A stretch of DNA of 6,541 nt from Acidobacteriota bacterium (GCA_021801945.1 JAKABE010000103.1:1-6541), one strand, 5' to 3'. Shown: positions 1-6,134, numbered from the stretch's first letter. Notes: generated by a model not told the origin, from the sequence alone. Made by a program: numbers and translations.

Positions 1-255
1 CGCCACGTGCTCCAGCGGCATGATGTGCTTGAGAACAGCCAGGGCAAACAGGAAAAACAAGGCAGCCAGCGACGTGAGAACCGCCAGCGCCCCGTCCAGG
101 CTGCGATGGAAGTTTTGCCGGGCGCTGCAGCGGACACACTCGGCAAAGTGTTGTTCGTAGTCCCGGCGCATCTCGGGCGTGATTCCGGAGATGTCGTAGC
201 GCCAGCTTGCCAGGATGGCGCCGATCACGGGATCGGTGCATCGGGTTGTTGCCAT
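1..255 (-). CDS. ZAS-like zinc-finger membrane protein, partial (C-terminus beyond window)
   Basis: This minus-strand frame stays open from an ATG at 255 to the left edge of the window, giving 85 residues with no stop. Residues 36-43 carry H-x3-C-x2-C (HFAECVRC), the spacing seen in zinc-binding anti-sigma (ZAS, zf-HC2) domains. The motif is followed by basic residues and then a hydrophobic stretch at about residues 56-75 (ALAVLTSLAALFFLFALAVL) that reads as a membrane segment. The start at 255 is preferred over an in-frame ATG at 270 because a GAGG lies 9 bases upstream of it. A cytosolic Cys/His motif followed by a membrane helix resembles membrane-anchored anti-sigma factors, but no sigma factor gene is visible here. 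From memory, similar short proteins beginning M-x-T-T-x-C-T-D-P occur in acidobacterial genomes as hypothetical proteins. The function is unknown and an anti-sigma role is only inferred. Confidence 0.8.
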   Translation of the reverse strand, partial: MATTRCTDPVIGAILASWRYDISGITPEMRRDYEQHFAECVRCSARQNFHRSLDGALAVLTSLAALFFLFALAVLKHIMPLEHVA

Positions 256-264
256 AAAAGTAAG

Positions 265-268
265 CCTC
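265..268 (-). promoter_or_regulatory. Ribosome binding site for the left-edge membrane protein
   Basis: On the minus strand this reads GAGG, 9 bases before the ATG at 255. It decides between the two in-frame ATGs at 270 and 255 in favour of 255, since it overlaps the first codons of the longer alternative. Confidence 0.55.
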
Positions 269-480
269 ATGTCGAAAGAATCGTTCGAGCGCTTCTGCGC
301 GGCAGCTTGGCAGCGTAAGCGGTCAAATTTTCGGATGCTCCGATGGACCTAATGGATTCGCGGCCCCACGTAGCCTCGACTTCTTTCGGGCAAAACCGCT
401 GTCCTGCTTGCCCTTATCGACGTTGAGTGAAAATCGTTCCTTCGTCTTACTATTGTAACGCTGTTTACCCACACGATTCC

Positions 481-1464
481 CTAGAAAGTGATGGCCGGGA
501 GCGGCTGATGTTGCTCTGCAATCAACAGACGATTCGCCAAGAGGCTTGCGCGGCCGCTCAGGGCACGGTCTGCCGACGCCCGGGCCAACTCAGGAAGGTT
601 ATTACTCTCAGATAGATGCGCCAGAATCACATAAGCAGCCTGGCCATTGTAGGCGGTAGAAAGGAACTGCGCCGCCGCCTCGTTGGAAAGATGCCCCACG
701 CGGGAGAGCACACGCTGTTTCACTGACCAGGGATAAGGGCCCTCCCGCAGCATCTCGAGATCGTGATTCGACTCCAGCAAAAGAAGGTCCACGGTCTTGA
801 GTTGTGCCTCCACGTTCGGCGGAATGTAGCCCAGGTCGGTGGCAAAGCCCATCCGGACGCCTTCGGCTGCCAGCACGAAGCCCACCGGGTCCGCGGCATC
901 GTGAGGAATCGTAAACGGGCTCAGGTCAATATCGCCGATCCGGAACGGCCGTCCGGCCTCGAAGTACTCCACCGCCGGCAGCCAGGTGGGATCGTCTTTG
1001 TGGGACAGCAGGTCGGGCTCTCCGTTGGGAGCGCCTGCCCCGCCGGGGGCCGGAACCGCACTCGCCTGCACAGCGATGCCCGCTTCGTCCGGCAGACTTT
1101 CCTCGGTGGCATCCGCTTCGGTCTGACGTTCCGCAGCCTGCTTACGGCATTCCTCCAGCCACTGGGTGTAGGTCATCTGCTTGCGCGGCGTCAGCCATCG
1201 CACCCAGGCGCGGTGCGTGGCTTCGGTGAAATACACGGGGATGCCCAGCTTGCGCGCCGTTACGGCAAGCCCGTTCACATGGTCCTGATGCTCATGGGTG
1301 ATGACAATGGCGTCCAGCGTCTGCGGATCCTCACCGGCGATACGCATACGCAGGAACAACTCTCGGCAGCTTAATCCAGCATCCACCAGGATGCGTGTTC
1401 GCCCGCACGAGATGACAGTACTGTTCCCTTTCGAACCCGACGCCAGTACCGTGAACCGCACCAT
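481..1464 (-). CDS. YycJ/WalJ-type metallo-beta-lactamase-fold hydrolase
   Basis: A 327-residue metallo-hydrolase, probably cytosolic, with no signal peptide or membrane segment. It opens with the family N-terminus VRFTVLASGSKGNST. The metal-binding motif H-x-H-x-D-H (HEHQDH) is at residues 57-62. Later family blocks follow: IPHDAADPVGF (His188), GFATDLGY (Asp210), LLLESNHD (His234), VGHLSN (His258) and ILAHLSESNN (His283). Together these identify the YycJ/WalJ branch, for which nuclease/phosphodiesterase roles have been proposed; the substrate here is not deducible. Bacillus YycJ is about 264 residues. The excess is a Glu/Ala/Pro/Gly-rich insert at about residues 95-162, before the VEYFEAGRPFRIGD strand. 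An in-frame ATG at 1479 would add five residues (MYAQR); the ATG at 1464 is chosen because family conservation begins there. The gene follows the histidine kinase on the same strand, 98 bases downstream. The fold is certain; the substrate is unknown. Confidence 0.93.
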   Translation of the reverse strand: MVRFTVLASGSKGNSTVISCGRTRILVDAGLSCRELFLRMRIAGEDPQTLDAIVITHEHQDHVNGLAVTARKLGIPVYFTEATHRAWVRWLTPRKQMTYTQWLEECRKQAAERQTEADATEESLPDEAGIAVQASAVPAPGGAGAPNGEPDLLSHKDDPTWLPAVEYFEAGRPFRIGDIDLSPFTIPHDAADPVGFVLAAEGVRMGFATDLGYIPPNVEAQLKTVDLLLLESNHDLEMLREGPYPWSVKQRVLSRVGHLSNEAAAQFLSTAYNGQAAYVILAHLSESNNLPELARASADRALSGRASLLANRLLIAEQHQPLPAITF

Positions 1465-1470
1465 CCTTTG

Positions 1471-1476
1471 AGCATA
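1471..1476 (-). promoter_or_regulatory. Possible -10 element (TATGCT) before the hydrolase
   Basis: On the minus strand TATGCT ends exactly 6 bases before the ATG at 1464. This would place the transcription start on or next to the start codon, giving a leaderless message. No good -35 box is visible at the usual distance. The AAAGG in the 6-base gap touches the ATG and is too close to act as a normal ribosome binding site. Confidence 0.25.
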
Positions 1477-1562
1477 CATTCATCCGTACCCATCCGGAGG
1501 GGAATTTCCCCGAAGACGGTCTCGAATGTTCACCGACAGGGTTCCGGAGGAGACCGGCGCTC

Positions 1563-2861
1563 CTATCCCCCGTTCATGACTGCCGGGATCTCGATCGAGA
1601 CCAGCGTGCCCCGCCCGGGGTTGCTGACCACATCGAAATGCGCCTGGCCGCCATAAAGGACCTCCAGCCGCTCCTGTACATTCTTGATGCCGATTCCCGC
1701 TCCATCGCTGCGCCGCACAATCGACGCGGGGCCGGGCCCCATCCCCACCCCATCGTCAGCGACTTCGATCCTCACCCGATCGCCGACGATGCTGCTGCGC
1801 ACCGTCACCGTGCCGCCGTGGATGCGCGGCTCCAGGCCATGCTTGATGCTGTTCTCAATCAGCGGCTGAAGCAGGATGCTGGGAACAAGGATCTCCAGGG
1901 TGCGTGGGTCGATCTCCTTTTTCACACGCAGTTTGTCCGGCCCGAAGCGGACCACTTCGATGTCGAGGTAGTCGTCGGTGAATTTGAGTTCCTCGCGCAT
2001 CGGTACATAGCTGCCGTGATCCTTGAGAAGCGCACGCAGGATGTTGGCCAGTTTCACCGTCATCTCCCGCGCCAGTTCCGGTTTGCTGCGCACGAGCGAG
2101 GCAATGGAGTTGAGGGTGTTAAACAGGAAATGGGGGTTGATCTGGCGCTGCAAGGCATCGAGGCGCGCTTCCAGCAGCAGGCGCTTCTGCTCTTCGAGCG
2201 TCATCTCCGTCCGCAATGCGTTCCATACCTTCAGCGCCACGCCCACGGTGATCGGTGCGCTCAGGCACACCAGCGCGCGCAACCACGGTGATTCCGCAAC
2301 GAGGGCGAACAACCTGTGCGGAAAGGTTCTCGCCAGCCACACCCGGCAGGCCTCGCCGGAGGCGATCGCAAACAGCATAAGGAACTGGTGATCGATGCGC
2401 GGCCGTCGAAGAACACGGTGCACCCAGCGGTAGAGGCTCAGATCGATAAAGGGCGTGAACGACCAGATCTCTTCCCGGGAAACGAGCGATCCGAGCCATC
2501 CGGCCAGCAGCCCGAGCGTTGCGTCGAACGGCAGTGCCAGGAACTCGTGGTGAATCTCGGCTGGAATTGAAAGGACAACACCTCCGAGCATTGCCCATCC
2601 TGGTCCAACGAGCAAGCCCAGCAGGACGATGGCCTCATACGAGATGTCGGCGGCCAGAAAATTGGGGACTGCAATACGGATCCAAACGCCCAGCGTCAGC
2701 GGAACCAGAAAAAAAGCCAGCAGCGTCAGAGTTTGCATCGGCCGCCGCTGCTCGGAAAAGAACAGCCGTCTGAAACTGGCCGCCCGCGCCAGGATGCTGG
2801 CCAGCGATGCCACCACGCCCAGCTTCACAAGCATGGTGATCAAAATGAGCTTGTCGGTCAC
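1563..2861 (-). CDS. LytS/YehU-type sensor histidine kinase
   Basis: A 432-residue membrane sensor kinase. The N-terminal half (about residues 1-215) has some five to six hydrophobic segments (about 11-29, 44-64, 76-98, 110-127, 158-175 and 192-210), matching the 5TM-5TMR LYT sensor type. A short charged linker leads to the His_kinase domain (PF06580 type) with QRQINPHFLFNTLNS, where His244 is the expected phosphoacceptor. The ATPase part has the N-box PLIENSIKHG (Asn337), G1 box DDGVGMG (370-375), G2 box GAGIGIKNVQERL (387-399) and a final GRGTLVSIEIP. All catalytic blocks are present, so the kinase should be active. Such kinases normally pair with a LytTR-type response regulator, but none is in the window. 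The start is GTG at 2861; the next in-frame Met is residue 10 and has no better upstream signal. It lies 57 bases after the acetyltransferase and 98 before the hydrolase, all on one strand. The signal sensed is unknown. Confidence 0.95.
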   Translation of the reverse strand: MTDKLILITMLVKLGVVASLASILARAASFRRLFFSEQRRPMQTLTLLAFFLVPLTLGVWIRIAVPNFLAADISYEAIVLLGLLVGPGWAMLGGVVLSIPAEIHHEFLALPFDATLGLLAGWLGSLVSREEIWSFTPFIDLSLYRWVHRVLRRPRIDHQFLMLFAIASGEACRVWLARTFPHRLFALVAESPWLRALVCLSAPITVGVALKVWNALRTEMTLEEQKRLLLEARLDALQRQINPHFLFNTLNSIASLVRSKPELAREMTVKLANILRALLKDHGSYVPMREELKFTDDYLDIEVVRFGPDKLRVKKEIDPRTLEILVPSILLQPLIENSIKHGLEPRIHGGTVTVRSSIVGDRVRIEVADDGVGMGPGPASIVRRSDGAGIGIKNVQERLEVLYGGQAHFDVVSNPGRGTLVSIEIPAVMNGG

Positions 2862-2867
2862 AGCATC

Positions 2868-2898
2868 ACTCTAACGCGCTGAGGTTCCGCGGGTGCAA
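2868..2898 (-). promoter_or_regulatory. Candidate promoter for the histidine kinase
   Basis: On the minus strand, TTGCAC (2898-2893) and TAGAGT (2873-2868) are separated by 19 bases, resembling weak -35 and -10 boxes with a long spacer. TAGAGT ends 6 bases before the GTG start, which would give a leaderless transcript. No clear ribosome binding site precedes the GTG. The -10 box abuts one copy of the direct repeat described at 2872-2887. Confidence 0.25.
2872..2887. repeat. Imperfect 16-base direct repeat, copy 1
   Basis: The plus strand reads TAACGCGCTGAGGTTC. It matches 14 of 16 positions with copy 2 at 2925-2940. The start-to-start distance is 53 bases. It lies just upstream of the kinase start, between the candidate -35 and -10 boxes, so it could be an operator; it could also be a chance or duplication remnant. 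Confidence 0.45.
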
Positions 2899-2918
2899 TT
2901 TTCCTATCGTCCCGAGCC

Positions 2919-3425
2919 TCACCGTAACGCGTTGCGGTTCTCCTCGGGCAGCAACAGCGGAAGGCGGATAAAAACGGCACCCTCGGCCGGTTGTGCGGCA
3001 TAGGGCTCTGTCCGCTCAAACCCCATGCGGCGATAGAGCGCCAGCGCTTCCAGCATGACCGGCATGGTGTCGCCCACGATCTCAGCGTACCCCGCAGACC
3101 GCGCCTCGGCGATGACCCACTGCAACAAGGCTCGACCGACGCCGCGGCCCCGAAACGCCGGCCGGACAAACAGCCGCTTGACCTCGCCCCTCAACTCATC
3201 GAGGCGACGAATTGCAATGCATCCTGCCGGCTGGTTTCCGGTCCACGCCATTGCCAGCCGGCCATCGGGCGGAGCGTAAGCCCCCGGCAATCCCGCCAGC
3301 TCTCCGGAAAAATTCTGAAAGCAGGGCGTAAAGCCAAACGACTGCCAATACTCCTCAAGCAGGCCGCGAAGCAGCGCCAGGGCTTCTGGCCCTTCAACAG
3401 GTACGATCTGCAGTTTGGCGTCCAT
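2919..3425 (-). CDS. GNAT family N-acetyltransferase
   Basis: A 168-residue single-domain acetyltransferase, normal length for the family. Motif A is clear: EVKRLFVRPAFRGRGVGRAL at residues 81-100 has the acetyl-CoA pyrophosphate loop R-G-R-G-V-G (92-97), followed by helix residues to AGY (111-113). Motif B appears as ALALYRRMGFERT near residues 127-139, the usual Tyr-bearing helix and strand at the end of the cofactor site. The enzyme would transfer an acetyl group from acetyl-CoA to an amine on a small molecule or protein; sequence alone does not reveal the acceptor. No signal peptide is seen, so it is cytosolic. The start is the ATG at 3425, and the N-terminus then aligns as a normal GNAT first strand. 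It is divergent from ribA (111 bases between starts) and is first in the minus-strand row with the kinase and hydrolase. Confidence 0.93.
   Translation of the reverse strand: MDAKLQIVPVEGPEALALLRGLLEEYWQSFGFTPCFQNFSGELAGLPGAYAPPDGRLAMAWTGNQPAGCIAIRRLDELRGEVKRLFVRPAFRGRGVGRALLQWVIAEARSAGYAEIVGDTMPVMLEALALYRRMGFERTEPYAAQPAEGAVFIRLPLLLPEENRNALR
2925..2940. repeat. Imperfect 16-base direct repeat, copy 2
   Basis: The plus strand reads TAACGCGTTGCGGTTC, differing at two positions from the copy at 2872-2887. This copy lies in the last codons of the acetyltransferase gene, so part of its sequence is also constrained by coding. Confidence 0.45.
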
Positions 3426-3524
3426 GATGTTTCTTTTGATCCCTATTGTTGCACTCCCCGGAGCGCGCGCCGGCTCCGCTCAATCAGGCCGTGCTCAGCC
3501 GAGGGCCCCAATTGAAGCGTACCG

Positions 3525-3530
3525 TACAAT
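3525..3530 (+). promoter_or_regulatory. ribA: Candidate -10 box (TACAAT) for ribA
   Basis: TACAAT matches the sigma-70 -10 consensus at 5 of 6 positions and ends 6 bases before the ribA ATG. Transcription would therefore begin at or within a base or two of the start codon. The GAGG inside the 6-base gap is one base from the ATG, too close for a standard ribosome binding site. No convincing -35 box is seen. No FMN riboswitch-like sequence is visible in the 111-base divergent region. Confidence 0.4.
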
Positions 3531-3536
3531 CGAGGC

Positions 3537-4199
3537 ATGGAACTGGAGACCGTAAACAAGGTCGCTGAAGCGGACTTCCCTACCCGATGGGGAGCCTTTC
3601 GCATTCTTGGCTTTGAAGGAGTTCTGCCCGCAACCTCGGCCAACAGAGCCCAGCGTCCGGAAATCGAGGAGCTGGTCGCTCTCGTGATGGGCGACGTCCA
3701 CTCCGCACCGCCGCTCGTCCGCATCCATTCGCAGTGTCTGACCGGAGATGTCTTCGGCTCGTTACGCTGCGACTGCCGCCCCCAGCTTGAACTCGCCCTC
3801 ACCCGGATCGCGCAGGCCGGGGCCGGCATCCTGCTCTACGAGCAGCAGGAAGGCCGCGGCATCGGCCTGATGGCCAAACTGCGCGCATACGAACTCCAGG
3901 ACCGCGGCCGGGATACAGTCGAGGCCAATGAAGAACTCGGTTTCGCGGCCGATTGCCGCGCCTACGAATTGCCCGCCGCGGCCCTGAAGATCCTGGAGGT
4001 TTCCCGCGTCCGCCTCATCACCAACAACCCGGACAAAGTTGCAGCCCTGGAAGCGGCAGGCATCGAGGTCGTGGAACGGGTCTCCGCCGAAGTGGCCCCG
4101 CAGGAAACCTTTGAACGCTATCTGCGCACCAAGCAAGAGAAAATGGGCCATATTTTAGAAAACGTGCACGGTTCCAGCAGGCGTTCAGCCGATAGGTAA
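3537..4199 (+). CDS. ribA: GTP cyclohydrolase II (stand-alone RibA)
   Basis: A 220-residue cytosolic enzyme of riboflavin biosynthesis. It opens the imidazole ring of GTP, releasing formate and pyrophosphate, to give 2,5-diamino-6-ribosylamino-4(3H)-pyrimidinone 5'-phosphate. The signature VRIHSQCLTGDVFGSLRCDC supplies the three zinc cysteines Cys67, Cys78 and Cys80 (Escherichia coli 54, 65, 67). GILLYEQQEGRGIGL (97-111) is the GTP-phosphate region. RAYELQD holds Tyr118 (E. coli Tyr105), and FAADCRAYEL holds Arg141 (E. coli Arg128). RLITNNPDKV and the closing KQEKMGHIL complete the family pattern. There is no DHBP synthase domain, so this is RibA and not the RibBA fusion common in many bacteria. 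The ATG at 3537 is supported because KVAEADFPTRWGAF aligns with the E. coli N-terminus only a few residues in. The last 13 residues form a short polar tail beyond the E. coli core. No other rib gene is nearby. Confidence 0.97.
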   Translation: MELETVNKVAEADFPTRWGAFRILGFEGVLPATSANRAQRPEIEELVALVMGDVHSAPPLVRIHSQCLTGDVFGSLRCDCRPQLELALTRIAQAGAGILLYEQQEGRGIGLMAKLRAYELQDRGRDTVEANEELGFAADCRAYELPAAALKILEVSRVRLITNNPDKVAALEAAGIEVVERVSAEVAPQETFERYLRTKQEKMGHILENVHGSSRRSADR

Positions 4200-4230
4200 T
4201 TCAGCAGTCGCCCAACCAGGCTCACTGCAT

Positions 4231-4242
4231 GTACATTGAATT
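4231..4242. repeat. 12-base direct repeat upstream of the lactate permease, copy 1
   Basis: Reads GTACATTGAATT, identical to copy 2 at 4279-4290; the copies start 48 bases apart. Both lie in the AT-rich 107-base gap between ribA and the permease. A regulator binding site is the simplest reading, but the motif is not one I can assign to a known regulator. Confidence 0.6.
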
Positions 4243-4256
4243 GATCGATTTTTGCA

Positions 4257-4285
4257 TTTCCAATTAGCTTCGAAACCCGTACATT
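4257..4285 (+). promoter_or_regulatory. Candidate promoter of the lactate permease
   Basis: TTTCCA (4257-4262) and TACATT (4280-4285) each match the sigma-70 boxes at 4 of 6 positions and are 17 bases apart. Transcription would start near 4292, leaving a leader of about 15 bases. The match is weak and rests partly on the unusual AT-richness of this stretch. Confidence 0.3.
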
Positions 4286-4290
4286 GAATT
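4279..4290. repeat. 12-base direct repeat upstream of the lactate permease, copy 2
   Basis: Identical to copy 1 (GTACATTGAATT) and ends 16 bases before the permease ATG. It contains TACATT (4280-4285), which could be a -10 box paired with TTTCCA (4257-4262) at a 17-base spacing. If so, a protein bound here would sit directly on the promoter. Confidence 0.6.
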
Positions 4291-4298
4291 AGTCTTGC

Positions 4299-4302
4299 GA
4301 GG
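4299..4302 (+). promoter_or_regulatory. Ribosome binding site of the lactate permease
   Basis: GAGG lies 4 bases before the ATG at 4307. The spacing is short but usable. It favours this ATG over the in-frame TTG at 4295, whose coding sequence would contain the site. Confidence 0.45.
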
Positions 4303-4306
4303 TCTC

Positions 4307-6088
4307 ATGACATCGAACCGTACCACCCCCGTCGCAGCCGCGCCTGAACTGAAACAAGCTCCCACTGGTTCCCCCTGGCCCATCCTGGCGGGAGCAGCCC
4401 TGCTCGTCATTGGCGTGGTGTATCTGCTCCAAACGAACCCGGTCACCGGCCATTGGACGCAGGGCTACGATCCAGTCGGCCCGTGGTGGGTCTCGACCCT
4501 TCTCGCGGCGCTGCCTATCTTTGTGCTGCTGGGCGCGATGGCGATCCTTCGTGTCAAGGCCCACGTGGCTGCTTGCGCGGGTTTGGCGACCGCGCTGATC
4601 GTGGCGATGGGCGCGTTCCACATGCCTGTGCGGTTGGCTCTTACCACGGCCAGCTACGGCGCCGGCTACGGCCTGTTCCCGATCTGCTGGATCATCCTGC
4701 CCGTCATCTTCCTTTACGACCTGACGGTCAAAACCGGGACCTTCGTCACGTTGCAGGAGAGCCTGACCAACGTCACCGACGACTCACGCCTGCAGGTTCT
4801 GCTCATCGCCTTCGCGCTGGGCGCGTTCTTTGAGGGCACGGCTGGCTTCGGCACGCCGGTCTGCGTCTGCGGCGCCATTCTCATCAGCCTCGGCTTCCGG
4901 CCTCTGCAGGCCGCCGGGCTGTCCCTGCTGGCCAACACCGCCCCGGTGGCCTTCGGCGCCCTCGGTATTCCCATCGTGGCCCTGCACGGCGTCACAGGGA
5001 TCAACCTGCTGCTGCTCTCCAAAACCATCGCCGTCATCCTGGTGCCCTTCTGTCTGATGGTTCCCTTCTGGCTCATCTGGGCGTTTGCGGGGTTCCGCGG
5101 CATGCTTGAAGTGTGGCCGGCGATCCTGGTCGCCAGCACCACCTTTGCCGGCGAACAGCTGCTGATGGCTACCTTCTTCGGTCCTACGCTGGTGGCAATC
5201 GTCGCTTCATCCTCCACCATTCTGGTGCTGGTGCTGTTCCTGCGCATCTGGAAGCCCAAGCGCGTCCTGAACGCCAAGGGCGAGGATATTACCGGTCATG
5301 AACGGCGCCGCCACGACCACAGCGGCACCACGATCTTCAAAGCCTGGATGCCGTGGCTGATCCTGAGCGCCATCGTCTTCGTTTGGGGTATCCCGCAGGT
5401 TTCGGCCTGGATGGGCTCATTGACCACGATGAACTTCAAGGTGGCTGGCCTGCACGATTTTATCCAGCGCATGCCGCCGGTGGTGGCCAAGCCCACATCT
5501 GAAGCTGCGGTCTTCACCTTCAACTGGCTCACCGCCAGCGGTACGGGCATCCTGGTGGCTTCCATCTTCGCCGGCTTGCTGATGGGCCTGGGTCCGGGAA
5601 CGCTGGTCAAGGAGTTCTTCCGCAGTTCCTTCCATATCCGCTTCGCGGTGATAACGATTGCCGCCATGATGGCCATCGGTTACATCACCCGCTACTGCGG
5701 CCTGGATGCAACGCTGGGCCTCGCCTTTGCGCGCAGCGGCTCCTTCTACCCCTTCTTCGGGGCGCTGATCGGATGGTTGGGCGTGGCCAGCAGCGGCTCG
5801 GATACCGCAGCCAACGTGCTCTTCGGCAGCCTGCAGGTGATGACGGCGCACCAGATCGGGGTGTCGCCCGTGCTCATGGCCTCCGCCAACTCCGCGGGCG
5901 GCGTGATGGGCAAGATGATTGCCGCGCCCAGCATCGTGGTGGCCAGCACGGCGACCCAAACCTACGGCCAGGAGGGCACGATTCTGCGCTTCGTATTCAT
6001 CCACAGCCTGGCGCTGGCCTGCATTGTCGGCGTGGTGGTGTATTTAATGGCCTACGTGTCTCCATTCACGGCGCTGGTGGCGCATTGA
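4307..6088 (+). CDS. lctP: L-lactate permease, LctP/LldP family
   Basis: A 593-residue inner-membrane transporter of the lactate permease family (TC 2.A.14), whose members import L-lactate, D-lactate or glycolate with protons. The protein is almost entirely hydrophobic segments, in the 12-14 helix range usual for the family. Family blocks are in order: EGTAGFGTPV from residue 176, ANTAPVAFGALGIPI (209-223), SSGSDTAANVLFGSLQ from 495, and SANSAGGVMGKMIAAPSIVV from 526. A polar loop near residues 318-346, rich in Lys, Arg and His, separates the two halves. In other members the last block usually reads GKMI followed by S-P-Q or D-A-Q before S-I; here it is A-A-P, the one visible departure. The ATG at 4307 is chosen for its upstream GAGG. 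No lactate dehydrogenase or lutABC genes are in the window, so the substrate is inferred from family alone. It converges on sdhB. Confidence 0.95.
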   Translation: MTSNRTTPVAAAPELKQAPTGSPWPILAGAALLVIGVVYLLQTNPVTGHWTQGYDPVGPWWVSTLLAALPIFVLLGAMAILRVKAHVAACAGLATALIVAMGAFHMPVRLALTTASYGAGYGLFPICWIILPVIFLYDLTVKTGTFVTLQESLTNVTDDSRLQVLLIAFALGAFFEGTAGFGTPVCVCGAILISLGFRPLQAAGLSLLANTAPVAFGALGIPIVALHGVTGINLLLLSKTIAVILVPFCLMVPFWLIWAFAGFRGMLEVWPAILVASTTFAGEQLLMATFFGPTLVAIVASSSTILVLVLFLRIWKPKRVLNAKGEDITGHERRRHDHSGTTIFKAWMPWLILSAIVFVWGIPQVSAWMGSLTTMNFKVAGLHDFIQRMPPVVAKPTSEAAVFTFNWLTASGTGILVASIFAGLLMGLGPGTLVKEFFRSSFHIRFAVITIAAMMAIGYITRYCGLDATLGLAFARSGSFYPFFGALIGWLGVASSGSDTAANVLFGSLQVMTAHQIGVSPVLMASANSAGGVMGKMIAAPSIVVASTATQTYGQEGTILRFVFIHSLALACIVGVVVYLMAYVSPFTALVAH

Positions 6089-6134
6089 CGCAAGCGATTC
6101 GTGGTTCCCTGATTCGTGCATTGCGGCTGACGGG

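Noticed and set aside
7..318. 103-codon plus-strand open frame at the left edge
   Set aside because: The minus strand over 1-255 has a better gene, with a ribosome binding site, zinc-finger-like motif and membrane helix. The plus product has no recognisable feature.
272..388. Distant inverted repeat CGAAAGAA / TTCTTTCG upstream of the left-edge gene
   Set aside because: An 8-base match with about 100 bases between the arms is weak and not placed like a terminator or operator.
388..413. Inverted repeat GGGCAA / TTGCCC as a terminator after the hydrolase gene
   Set aside because: The stem is only 6 bases with a 14-base loop and has no T-tract on either side, so it is too weak to call.
763..1374. 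Long plus-strand open frame opposite the hydrolase gene
   Set aside because: It is a shadow of the minus-strand gene: no recognisable domain, biased composition typical of the antisense of G+C-rich coding DNA, and the opposite frame carries full family motifs.
1638..2291. 217-codon plus-strand open frame opposite the histidine kinase
   Set aside because: It lies wholly inside the kinase ATPase and dimerisation region, which is certain. No family resemblance is seen in the plus frame.
3459..3478. Inverted repeat CGGAGC / GCTCCG in the divergent acetyltransferase-ribA region
   Set aside because: A 6-base stem in a run of alternating G and C is expected by chance in this base composition, and there is no supporting promoter geometry.
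2991..3515. 174-codon plus-strand open frame opposite the acetyltransferase
   Set aside because: It covers the GNAT gene and its upstream region in antisense, and its product shows no known motif.
3426..3536. FMN riboswitch upstream of ribA
   Set aside because: The region is 111 bases, shorter than a typical RFN element of about 140, and the conserved RFN boxes are not seen.
4714..6004. Two long minus-strand open frames opposite the lactate permease
   Set aside because: They are Arg/Gly/His-rich products typical of the antisense of membrane-protein genes. The plus-strand permease is complete and unambiguous.
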